DNA of 5,763 nucleotides from Deltaproteobacteria bacterium (GCA_019308655.1 JAFDHS010000247.1:1-5763), one strand, 5' to 3'; shown: positions 1-4,813, counted from the stretch's first letter. A program made the numbers and translations. Notes: a model not told the origin generated them from the letters alone.

Positions 1-65
1 CAGAAGAAGGAGAAAACCTCTTCAATCCCCAGTGGCAGTTTCATGGTGGTTTTGAATTCATGCAC
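1..65 (-). CDS. SRPBCC-family protein, N-terminal fragment (runs off window)
   Basis: Only the first 21 codons are inside the window. Read from a GTG at 65-63 the protein begins MHEFKTTM and continues KLPLGIEEVFSFF. The pattern of a short strand, 'LP', then 'EEVFxFF' is typical of the N-terminus of SRPBCC (START/Bet v1-like) ligand-binding proteins, where it forms the first beta strand and the start of the first helix. The frame is open to the window edge. There is no good Shine-Dalgarno before the GTG: the upstream bases are the debris of the RibD-like gene, whose stop at 77-79 lies only 11 bases away, so the native start region may have been altered by the same deletion. The frame also stays open upstream of the GTG, so read-through or fusion to the remnant is possible. 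The ligand and role cannot be inferred from a fragment. Confidence 0.5.
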   Translation of the reverse strand, partial: MHEFKTTMKLPLGIEEVFSFF

Positions 66-76
66 GGACTCGCCGA

Positions 77-352
77 TCAGCGGTTGACCCCCATTTCTGC
101 GATTCGCTTAAGCAAAGGTTCCAGTTTCACCCACCCCCGGGAATCGGAGGTAAAACGAAGCACCCTGGCGCCCTTGGATTCCTGACCACTCAATGCCATG
201 GCGTTCATGGGGCTATGGGCAATGCACCCGTCCAGACTTTGGGCATAGGTGAGGGTACAGAAGGGACGGCCTGATTTTTGCCGATGCTCCTCGGCATTGC
301 CCAACAAGGTTTTTATTCTGCTTAAAAAGTTTTCAGAAGCTATGATTGACAT
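77..352 (-). pseudogene. Decayed RibD C-terminal-domain (riboflavin reductase-like) gene
   Basis: The 91-residue reading frame (start ATG 352-350; an in-frame ATG eight codons upstream is possible) opens with a helical leader ending EEHRQKSGRPF. It then carries TLTYAQSLDGCIA (residues 33-45), the hallmark start of the RibD_C dihydrofolate-reductase-like domain, also found fused ahead of GTP cyclohydrolase II in some bacteria. After ALSGQES (residues 53-59) the family normally continues with the LRA...D..LVG..T...D.P region and the NADPH-binding core. Here the text jumps at residue 60 to KGARVLRF and LEPLLKRIAEMGVNR, which belong near the C-terminal part of the domain. Roughly a hundred family residues are therefore missing in frame. 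After MGVNR the family expects LMVEGG; a one-base loss there gives an immediate TGA, while the next frame reads LIGES straight into the following gene. With the substrate- and NADPH-binding core gone it cannot be a working reductase. No alignment was run; the domain assignment is from recognised motifs. Confidence 0.75.
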
Positions 353-434
353 GTGCAATCCACCCGCTATCAGCAAACAGAATTCGGAATTGATCCTGAT
401 CTGGACAACCCGAACCCAAACAATATTTTTGAAT

Positions 435-487
435 CACGAAACCACGAAAAATAAAAATTCATGCTTTTTTTTCGTCTTTTCATGGTG
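435..487. repeat. Imperfect inverted repeat, AT-rich
   Basis: The left arm (from 435, containing ACCACGAAAAATAAAAA) is largely the reverse complement of the right arm (to 487, which reads ACCATGAAAAGACGAAAAA on the other strand). It resembles the degenerate CACGAAA-type intergenic repeats seen in many bacterial genomes. It could fold as a hairpin; no T-tract placed for a terminator is evident on either side. Confidence 0.4.
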
Positions 488-801
488 AATGAAAGAGGCT
501 CAATTATGCCCAGAACCTTTTTGCTTTCGTTTACATTCTGAAAAGCAATATAAGTGCCAAGTGGTTAAAAAAGTGTGCAATATGTTTATTTAAAATTTTG
601 TCTTAAAATTTAAGTGCTTATGAAAATACTTGGAAAGTGTGGGGTTTTTTTGTTTTTGCGCAAGTTATTGGGAATAGGTGGTTTTTGTGTAAAATAGTTC
701 ACAATTACCTAAAAATTATGTAATTTATTTCATAAAAAAGATGAAAAGTGGATGTATTTAGGAGGTTGGCAAACAACTTGGCTAAGCAAATCGGCGTTTA
801 C

Positions 802-830
802 TTGACACTTCCGAGAATTTCGTCTATTTT
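802..830 (+). promoter_or_regulatory. Sigma70-type promoter of the AAA ATPase gene
   Basis: A perfect -35 hexamer TTGACA at 802-807 is followed after exactly 17 bases by TATTTT at 825-830 as the -10. Transcription would begin near 837, giving a leader of about 34 bases before the ATG at 871. The -10 hexamer lies inside the left arm of the inverted repeat at 818-856, so a protein bound there would compete with RNA polymerase. Confidence 0.55.
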
Positions 831-856
831 GCAATAAGATTTAAAAATAGACGAAA
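818..856. promoter_or_regulatory. Perfect 13-bp inverted repeat overlapping the promoter (operator candidate)
   Basis: TTTCGTCTATTTT (818-830) and AAAATAGACGAAA (844-856) are exact reverse complements separated by 13 bases. The centre falls at 837, the expected transcription start, and the left arm covers the -10. This geometry suits a dimeric repressor site. In RNA only the right arm and part of the spacer would be transcribed, so a DNA-level role is more likely than an mRNA hairpin. No regulator gene is visible next to it. Confidence 0.5.
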
Positions 857-870
857 AAGGTGGAGCGGCT

Positions 871-2094
871 ATGTATATAAGACGAAGCCTTGAAAGTTTT
901 GTAATGAAAGCGAGCAACCAGTTTCCAGTGTTATTGGTTACTGGCGCTATACAGGTCGGGAAAACCACATTTCTTCAGCACCTGAGTAACAATAAGCGTA
1001 CGTATGTAACTCTGGACGACCCCCTGATTTTAGATCTGGCTCGGGAAGATCCAGCTCTTTTTATGCAGCGATTTCCCGCGCCCGTTTTGATTGATGAAAT
1101 CCAGTACGCGCCTCAACTCCTGCCTTATATCAAGATGGCTGCAGACAGAGAACGAAAAACGGGAATGTACTGGCTTACCGGCTCGCAACAATTTCAGTTG
1201 ATGGACGGGGTTTCCGAATCTCTGGCCGGCCGGGTAGGGATTGTTAATCTCCTTGGCTTTTCAAGAATGGAAATTTTGGGAAAAAGTGAATATGCCAGGC
1301 CATTCCTTCCAAATCCGGAAGAAATGCAACGGCGTATCCGACAAAACGGTTCATTACCGCTTAAAGACTTGTTTCAGATTATCTGGCGGGGTTCGTTTCC
1401 CGCAATGGCCCTTGCCGAGGAGATGGACAGAGATCTCTTCTACAGCTCTTATGTCCGGACATACCTTCAAAGGGATGTCCGTGATCTTGCAAGAGTCGGC
1501 GATGAAATGGCATTCCTTCGTTTCTTACGCGCTGCCGCCGCAAGAACAGGTCAGTTATTGAATATGTCCGATATGGCAAGAGATGCGGACATTGCCCCCA
1601 ATACCGCAAAAAGCTGGTTGTCTATATTGCAGGCATCCGGAATTGTCTATCTTCTGGAGCCGTATCACTCAAATGTTACCAAGCGATTGGTAAATGCCCC
1701 GAAACTCTATTTCCTTGATACGGGATTGTGTGCATATCTGACGGAATGGTCAAGCCCTGAAACCTTAGAGGCGGGAGCCATGACAGGAGCCATCCTGGAA
1801 ACATGGATTGTTATCGAGATACTAAAAAGTTACTGGCATAATGGTCGAAGAGCTCCCATCTATTATTATCGTGATAAAGACAAGAAAGAAATAGATCTTC
1901 TTATTATTCAGGATGGGACCATTTACCCATTGGAATTTAAAAAGACCGCTTCTCCGAAAAAAAAGGATATCAGGCATTTTTCCGTTCTTGAAAAATTAAA
2001 GATGCCAATTGGTGACGGTGGTGTAATTTGCCTGTCCGAACACAGCCTCCCTTTAACGGAAAACACGTCCAGCATCCCGGTTGCTGCACTATAG
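871..2094 (+). CDS. AAA_14 / DUF4143 family ATPase
   Basis: This 407-residue protein has the family's full two-part layout. The N-terminal AAA ATPase shows a Walker A GAIQVGKTT (residues 25-33, K31), a Walker B PVLIDEIQYAP (71-81, D75 and E76), a sensor strand WLTGSQQ (101-107) and the SLAGR arginine segment (117-121). GSFPAM (174-179) and YLQRDVRDL (198-206) lead into DUF4143. A winged-helix-like segment with TAKSWLSILQASGIVYLLEPY spans about 245-265. The C-terminus has a PD-(D/E)XK-like pattern: E310, KEIDLLI (339-345) with D342, then PLEFKKT with E355 and K357. Proteins of this family are abundant, mostly uncharacterised ATPases; a nuclease-like fold is recognised at their C-termini but activity is generally unproven. 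The start is set by AGGTGGAG seven bases before the ATG. It has its own promoter and stands alone. One oddity is Ile27 in the P-loop, where Arg or Lys is common (GxRQVGKT). Length is normal and there is no sign of decay. Confidence 0.9.
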   Translation: MYIRRSLESFVMKASNQFPVLLVTGAIQVGKTTFLQHLSNNKRTYVTLDDPLILDLAREDPALFMQRFPAPVLIDEIQYAPQLLPYIKMAADRERKTGMYWLTGSQQFQLMDGVSESLAGRVGIVNLLGFSRMEILGKSEYARPFLPNPEEMQRRIRQNGSLPLKDLFQIIWRGSFPAMALAEEMDRDLFYSSYVRTYLQRDVRDLARVGDEMAFLRFLRAAAARTGQLLNMSDMARDADIAPNTAKSWLSILQASGIVYLLEPYHSNVTKRLVNAPKLYFLDTGLCAYLTEWSSPETLEAGAMTGAILETWIVIEILKSYWHNGRRAPIYYYRDKDKKEIDLLIIQDGTIYPLEFKKTASPKKKDIRHFSVLEKLKMPIGDGGVICLSEHSLPLTENTSSIPVAAL

Positions 2095-2146
2095 GCGTTT
2101 GTTACCCCGCAAGTGATTTGATCATCATAATTTATTTCTTTCCGGA

Positions 2147-2169
2147 GTACAAAACATAAGGTTTTGTAC
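2147..2169. repeat. Perfect 9-bp hairpin downstream of the ATPase gene
   Basis: GTACAAAAC (2147-2155) and GTTTTGTAC (2161-2169) are exact reverse complements around a five-base loop. It lies 53 bases past the ATPase stop codon. The stem is AT-rich and has no T-tract after it, so it is a weak terminator candidate at best; it might instead protect the mRNA 3' end. Confidence 0.4.
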
Positions 2170-2503
2170 ATGAAAGGTTTCACTTTGTTTCAGGAATTCG
2201 AAACGAATAAATTTTTCCGGAAACCTGATGAAAATTGGGAGGCAAAATGGATAAATCAAGTCCGGATGGGGAAATACAATGAAATCTCTTGATTTTATTG
2301 AAATGTTTGACTATCAGTTGTGAGTAATATCTCAATAGCTCCAGATAAATCATGCAAGCTCTCACTTGCTCCTTTTATGAAAGAGGGTTTCAGGAAGGGA
2401 TGGCAAATAAGGGGTTTTGATCGCCACTATTTATCTCAGCCTGTTGAGAGCTTACGGTTCTGAAATGTATCAATTTGATTACTCATCAATAATAAAACCA
2501 AAA

Positions 2504-2509
2504 AGGAGG
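2504..2509 (+). promoter_or_regulatory. Strong ribosome binding site for the split-barrel gene
   Basis: AGGAGG sits five bases before the ATG at 2515 and fixes that start. The intact site fits a gene that was recently functional. Confidence 0.85.
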
Positions 2510-2514
2510 AAAAT

Positions 2515-2942
2515 ATGGCTGCACTTCCAAAGTCTGTTGTGGAAGCATGGGAAAAACGAAACGGTCCGGTGGTACTGACCACCGTGGACGCTGACGGCAC
2601 ACCGAATTCAATCTATGCCACCTGCGTCAGCATGTTTGACGATGAGACCATTGTCATTGCTGACAATTATTTTGACGCGTCAGCATGTTTGACGATGAGA
2701 CCATTGTCATTGCTGACAATTATTTTGACAAAACAAAGAAAAACATTCTTGCAGGCCGCAAGGTTTCTTTGTTGTTCATCACTAATGAAAATAAGGCATT
2801 TCAGGTCAAAGGGGACATTGAGTATCACACGAGCGGAGCGGTCTTCGACGACATGAAATCGTGGAATCCGGCCAAGCATCCCGGTCATGCCGCGGCTGCG
2901 GTGAAAGTACGGGAAGTCTATAGTGGGGCGGAGAAATTGTAG
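2515..2942 (+). pseudogene. Pyridoxamine 5'-phosphate oxidase-like split-barrel protein, frame broken by a tandem duplication
   Basis: As written, the frame opened at 2515 gives 113 residues, of which only the first 54 (to ADNYFD) look like a protein. A perfect 53-bp duplication (2624-2676 repeated at 2677-2729) then shifts the frame, and 59 unrelated residues follow to a stop at 2854-2856. Removing one copy restores a 124-residue protein ending at the TAG at 2940-2942. It has the FMN-binding split-barrel pattern of the PNPOx-like superfamily: VVLTTVDADGTPNSIYAT (19-36), a beta strand ETIVIAD (44-50), FDKTKKNILAGRKVSLLF (53-70) and FQVKGDIEYHTSG (78-90). Members bind FMN, F420 or heme; the substrate cannot be told here. 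The start is firm: AGGAGG ends five bases before the ATG. In the shifted frame the second copy carries an internal ATG at 2685 but no ribosome site. The last codons and stop fall within a dispersed repeat, so the native C-terminus may also be altered. Alternatives are an assembly error or a revertible switch. Confidence 0.85.
2624..2729. repeat. Perfect 53-bp direct tandem duplication (two copies)
   Basis: Copy one is 2624-2676 and copy two is 2677-2729. They are identical base for base, abut with no spacer, and each begins GCGTCAGCATG and ends ATTATTTTGAC. The match does not extend beyond 2.0 units on either side, so no leftover microhomology is visible. Because 53 is not a multiple of three, the second copy shifts the reading frame of the surrounding gene. 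Total identity implies a very recent event. Confidence 0.97.
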
Positions 2943-2988
2943 AGACGTGATGTATTTGTTGTAGAGACGCGATGCATCGCGTCTCTAC
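2939..2988. repeat. 28-bp perfect palindrome preceded by a degenerate half-copy
   Basis: Positions 2961-2988 are a perfect palindrome with half-site GTAGAGACGCGATG and its exact complement. Twenty-two bases upstream, 2939-2955 carries GTAGAGACGTGATGTAT, a half-copy that differs from the second unit by two C-to-T changes, as expected from decay at CpG or similar sites. The TAG stop of the split-barrel gene (2940-2942) lies in the half-copy. Repeats of this GTAGAGACGCGAT type are, from memory, dispersed in a number of bacterial genomes. In RNA the palindrome would make a 14-bp GC-rich stem with essentially no loop, but no T-tract follows, so termination is uncertain. Confidence 0.85.
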
Positions 2989-3062
2989 CATCACCATCAC
3001 CTCCTCAACTATGTAATTTGGTTCACAAAAACTGATAACCACTTATTTTTTATATCATTTTG

Positions 3063-3125
3063 ATCGGGATAAGTAGATATTCATATCGGGATGTTTGCCT
3101 ATAAAAATGAAGCTTTTGGCCTATA
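3063..3125. promoter_or_regulatory. Paired direct repeats upstream of the Met-rich gene
   Basis: ATCGGGAT occurs at 3063-3070 and 3085-3092 (22 bases apart), and GCCTATA occurs at 3098-3104 and 3119-3125 (21 bases apart). Spacings near two helical turns are what tandem regulator sites would show, but short repeats like these also arise by chance. No clear -35/-10 pair was found here. Confidence 0.25.
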
Positions 3126-3141
3126 GACAAATACCAATGGA

Positions 3142-3203
3142 AAAGGGACCCGGCAAGAACAGGTTGTTCCAGATAGGGTAATTTATTTTTGCCGAGTCCC
3201 CTT
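3142..3203 (+). promoter_or_regulatory. Structured leader (long imperfect stem) of the Met-rich gene
   Basis: Arms 3142-3156 (AAAGGGACCCGGCAA) and 3189-3203 (TTGCCGAGTCCCCTT) pair at 13 of 15 positions. Inside the loop GAACA and TGTTC form a second small stem. The outer stem ends 11 bases before the AGGAGG at 3215, so the ribosome site itself is left free in this fold. It may stabilise the mRNA 5' end, act as a regulatory element, or mark the end of an upstream transcript; a run of six Ts (3185-3190) lies in the loop's right edge, not after the stem. It matches no riboswitch class that I recognise. Confidence 0.5.
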
Positions 3204-3214
3204 AATCCCTTATA

Positions 3215-3220
3215 AGGAGG
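3215..3220 (+). promoter_or_regulatory. Ribosome binding site deciding the Met-rich start
   Basis: AGGAGG is one base from an ATG at 3222 and seven bases from the in-frame ATG at 3228. Only the second has workable spacing, and it places MKKK at the very N-terminus of the signal peptide. Confidence 0.8.
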
Positions 3221-3227
3221 AATGATC

Positions 3228-3737
3228 ATGAAAAAAAAGATTCTGACTATTTGCCTGTTGTTGGTCCTTACCACTGCTTTTTCTGTCTTGGCTGAGGAAC
3301 AGCCTGCCGCTTCAAGCGCTGAGCAAACTCCGGAAATGAGCATGGAAAAAATGGATTCTTCTATAATGAAGATGAAAGAAATGCGCAAAAAGATGGAGGA
3401 GGAAAAAAACCCGGCGAAACAAAAAGAACTCATGCATCAGCACATGCAGCAGATGAAAGATTGCATGGGAATGATGCATGGCTATGGCATGATGATGAGA
3501 GGTAAAGAGGGGATGATGGACGGTAAGGACATGAGCAAGATGCCGATGAGTGATCGGATGATGAGGTTGGAGAAAATGATGGGACATTGTCCCATGATGC
3601 GCCATAGGGGAATGATGAAAGGACATAAAATGTCCGGTACCATGTGCAGCCCCATGTTCATGATGGAGAAAAGAATGGAAATGATGCAGGAGATGATAAA
3701 CGGTATTATGGCCCAACAGAAAATAATGATGAAATAA
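3228..3737 (+). CDS. Secreted methionine-rich protein, probable periplasmic metal (copper/silver) binder
   Basis: The 169-residue precursor starts MKKK, has a hydrophobic core (about residues 5-18) and a VLA|EE signal peptidase I site after residue 22. The 147-residue mature chain has 41 Met (28 %), six His and three Cys, with many Met doublets and triplets: MGMMHGYGMMM (mature 58-68), GHCPMMRHRGMM (97-108), MCSPMFMMEKRMEMM (117-131). The rest is mostly Lys, Glu, Gln and Gly, and most segments look helical and soluble. Met-, His- and Cys-rich motifs in exported proteins are classic soft-metal ligands for Cu(I) or Ag(I), as in CusF, PcoE, CopK or SilE; I do not see a clear orthologue of any of these. 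Binding copper is inference. Alternatives are a periplasmic chaperone-like helical protein (Spy/CpxP are also Met-rich) or an oxidant scavenger. No transporter or sensor gene adjoins it. A strong ribosome site and structured leader precede it. Confidence 0.8.
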   Translation: MKKKILTICLLLVLTTAFSVLAEEQPAASSAEQTPEMSMEKMDSSIMKMKEMRKKMEEEKNPAKQKELMHQHMQQMKDCMGMMHGYGMMMRGKEGMMDGKDMSKMPMSDRMMRLEKMMGHCPMMRHRGMMKGHKMSGTMCSPMFMMEKRMEMMQEMINGIMAQQKIMMK

Positions 3738-3752
3738 CACGTTCTGTTTTTT
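3715..3752 (+). terminator. Possible weak intrinsic terminator of the Met-rich gene
   Basis: AACAGAA (3715-3721, inside the last codons) pairs with TTCTGTT (3742-3748) across a 20-base loop, and a T run covers 3747-3752. The stem is short and AT-rich and the loop long, so termination would be inefficient. Confidence 0.3.
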
Positions 3753-3807
3753 AAAAAGCCGTCCTTGGTCCTGATCCTGAAATTTGTGCTTCTATCAGCC
3801 GGGAGGT

Positions 3808-3844
3808 TGCGCCCGACCCCATTTGTTGCATGGTGTTGGGCGCA
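3808..3844. repeat. GC-rich imperfect hairpin, REP-like
   Basis: TGCGCCCGACCCCAT (3808-3822) and ATGGTGTTGGGCGCA (3830-3844) pair at 13 of 15 positions plus one G-U, around a seven-base loop. The outer seven pairs are perfect. The GC content stands out from the AT-rich surroundings, and TTGGGCGCA-type arms resemble dispersed repetitive hairpins. There is no T-tract after it on the plus strand. Confidence 0.45.
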
Positions 3845-3876
3845 CATGCGCAGAGACTTATAAGATAGAGGATAAA

Positions 3877-3987
3877 ATGAAATCAACTCCTTTCCACTCT
3901 GAAACCGATTTAGCTCCTGTCCCATTTACGGATGAAATATGTCAAACAGCCAAATTTCCGTTTTCTCATGGTTCGACCTTTATTTGA
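3877..3987 (+). CDS. Doubtful 36-residue ORF convergent with the toxin gene
   Basis: The ATG at 3877 follows AGAGGA (3867-3872) at a usable spacing, and the frame runs to a TGA at 3985-3987. It overlaps the 3' end of the convergent HepT-type gene by 22 bases. The peptide (start MKSTPFHSETDLAPVPF) has no signal peptide, membrane segment or motif that I recognise. It may be the surviving start of a gene truncated when the toxin-antitoxin module arrived, or chance. Confidence 0.2.
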   Translation: MKSTPFHSETDLAPVPFTDEICQTAKFPFSHGSTFI

Positions 3988-4382
3988 AATCCGAGTTGTT
4001 CACAAAAGCGTATGAAATCCTTATACCCTTCTTTAACAACATAATGAAAGATATCAGGGTTTAGGCTTTGATATTCATGGACGGCAATGTTCCTGAAACC
4101 AACCATACTTTTCATGGCTCGGGCAAGGGATGAATCAATCTTTCCTGCTTTGTAAAGAAGTTCAAAAGCATGGGCACTGCTTTGGGGAATGCCGAGATGC
4201 TCACGGGCAAGCAAATGCATTGCCATATCAATTGCGGCCTGGCATGCTCGTTCCAGATTGAGCGTAATTGCATCAATATGAGTATAGTTATTCAGGTCCG
4301 GGCATAGGGCATACTCTTGTTTGATTCGACGTAAACATCGTTCAATAATAGCAACTTTATTAAACAAAACATCATCCGTCAT
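3966..4382 (-). CDS. hepT: HepT-like HEPN toxin (DUF86), ribonuclease of a type VII-like toxin-antitoxin pair
   Basis: This 138-residue all-alpha protein carries the HEPN catalytic motif RX4HXY as RNIAVHEY: R97, H102 and Y104. The preceding helices with HIDAITLNLERACQAAIDMAMHLLA (35-59) and AFELLYKAGKI (72-82) are typical of the HepT/DUF86 family, and the length is normal. In characterised pairs such as Shewanella oneidensis HepT/MntA, the toxin is an RNase that dimerises to form its active site, and the partner nucleotidyltransferase silences it by adding AMP to the tyrosine of this motif (Tyr104 there, and residue 104 here). All three key residues are present, so it looks active. It is the second gene of a two-gene minus-strand operon, 14 bases after the antitoxin stop. 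It has only a weak GGGAT ribosome site, which suits translation at lower level than its antitoxin. Assignment is by motif and context. Confidence 0.92.
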   Translation of the reverse strand: MTDDVLFNKVAIIERCLRRIKQEYALCPDLNNYTHIDAITLNLERACQAAIDMAMHLLAREHLGIPQSSAHAFELLYKAGKIDSSLARAMKSMVGFRNIAVHEYQSLNPDIFHYVVKEGYKDFIRFCEQLGFQIKVEP

Positions 4383-4396
4383 GAATTATCCCGTTT

Positions 4397-4813
4397 TTAT
4401 TGCTTTTTTAGATAAGCGTCGAGGACGCTTTTTCTTTGCCTGTTCAGATCCGCATAAAAAGAGAGGGCATACATAATAAAAGTGTCGCAATAAATCTGAT
4501 CTTTAGAATAAATCAATCGACCGGATTCAATGACTTCTCTGGCAAAAACCACGTTATCCATGGAAAGCAAACCGATATGTACCGGCCTTCCCAAAAGAGA
4601 TTCCAGTTCTCCGGAAATCATCAAGAGTTGCAATGTAGAAACAGAATAGTCATGATGAAATAACAATGCCAGATCAAGATCGCTTCCGGGGTGTTCAGTT
4701 CCCTTGGCCACGGATCCATGAACAAACACAGCCATAAGGCCGGGCAATTGTTTCAGATGATTGATGATTATCCGCTTCTTACTGTTTAATTCGAATACTT
4801 GTTCCGTAGCCAT
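4397..4813 (-). CDS. mntA: MntA-like minimal nucleotidyltransferase antitoxin
   Basis: This 138-residue protein is a minimal nucleotidyltransferase of the pol-beta fold. After a first helix and the strand LMAVFVHGS comes the catalytic signature GSX10DXD: G33, S34, then D45 and D47 within GSDLDLALL. HIGLLSMDNVVFAREVIESGRLIY (79-102) matches the family's later strand and helix, with a C-terminal helix ending in LDAYLKK. In known pairs this enzyme uses ATP to AMPylate the HEPN toxin's motif tyrosine, neutralising it. The catalytic residues are intact. The start at 4813 follows GAGGAG (4831-4826) with a rather long 12-base gap. Antitoxin-first order with a short 14-base intergenic gap to the toxin is usual for the module. 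No well-formed promoter is seen; a TATAAT on the minus strand at 4977-4972 and TTGATA/TATAGA at about 4965-4939 are weak candidates. Confidence 0.92.
   Translation of the reverse strand: MATEQVFELNSKKRIIINHLKQLPGLMAVFVHGSVAKGTEHPGSDLDLALLFHHDYSVSTLQLLMISGELESLLGRPVHIGLLSMDNVVFAREVIESGRLIYSKDQIYCDTFIMYALSFYADLNRQRKSVLDAYLKKQ

Larger units (their letters stand above)
377..870. other. AT-rich gene-free region between divergent genes
   Basis: No credible coding sequence is seen on either strand; the open frames here are short, lack ribosome sites or are low complexity. The region separates the minus-strand RibD remnant from the plus-strand ATPase gene. It holds an imperfect inverted repeat at 435-487, several runs of A and T (for example 591-612, where TTAAAATTTT is followed by TTAAAATTTAA), and near its right end a promoter and a perfect inverted repeat. 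AT-richness of this kind often marks horizontally acquired DNA or promoter UP elements, but that is inference. Confidence 0.6.
2095..2514. other. Gene-poor gap with hairpins and two tiny ORFs
   Basis: No protein of credible length is encoded. The gap contains a 9-bp perfect hairpin at 2147-2169, two tiny overlapping ORFs (2247-2282 and 2279-2323, sharing ATGA), and a near-perfect 11-base inverted pair at 2354-2364 and 2445-2455. A weak promoter-like pair, TTGAGA at 2444-2449 and TATCAA at 2468-2473 (18-base spacer), could serve the downstream gene; it overlaps the right arm of that inverted pair. Confidence 0.5.

Noticed and set aside
249..488. Plus-strand ORF over the RibD remnant
   Set aside because: The opposite strand carries a clear RibD_C signature over the same bases; this frame has no domain character and ends in low-complexity phenylalanine codons.
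1379..1609. ORFs inside the ATPase gene in other frames (also 1241-1561 on the plus strand)
   Set aside because: They lie wholly within a long coding sequence with continuous family motifs and have no start signals of their own.
2624..2729. CRISPR-like or minisatellite array
   Set aside because: Only two abutting copies without spacers, lying inside a coding sequence; it is a simple tandem duplication.
2685..2942. Separate 85-residue gene starting at the ATG in the second duplication copy
   Set aside because: No ribosome site lies before it and it lacks the first strands of the barrel; it is the displaced 3' part of the gene opened at 2515.
3050..3433. Minus-strand ORF over the leader and 5' part of the Met-rich gene
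   Set aside because: The phenylalanine- and serine-rich start is the antisense of Lys/Glu codons, and no ribosome site precedes it.
3312..3740. Long minus-strand ORF rich in histidine opposite the Met-rich gene
   Set aside because: Its His codons (CAT) are simply the antisense of ATG codons; it has no ribosome site, and the plus-strand frame has a signal peptide and a strong ribosome site.
3482..3925. Second minus-strand ORF across the Met-rich gene and its 3' region
   Set aside because: It is another shadow; its Ile- and Ser-rich C-terminal part is a shifted antisense read of the same ATG-rich DNA, and it crosses the GC-rich hairpin without domain character.
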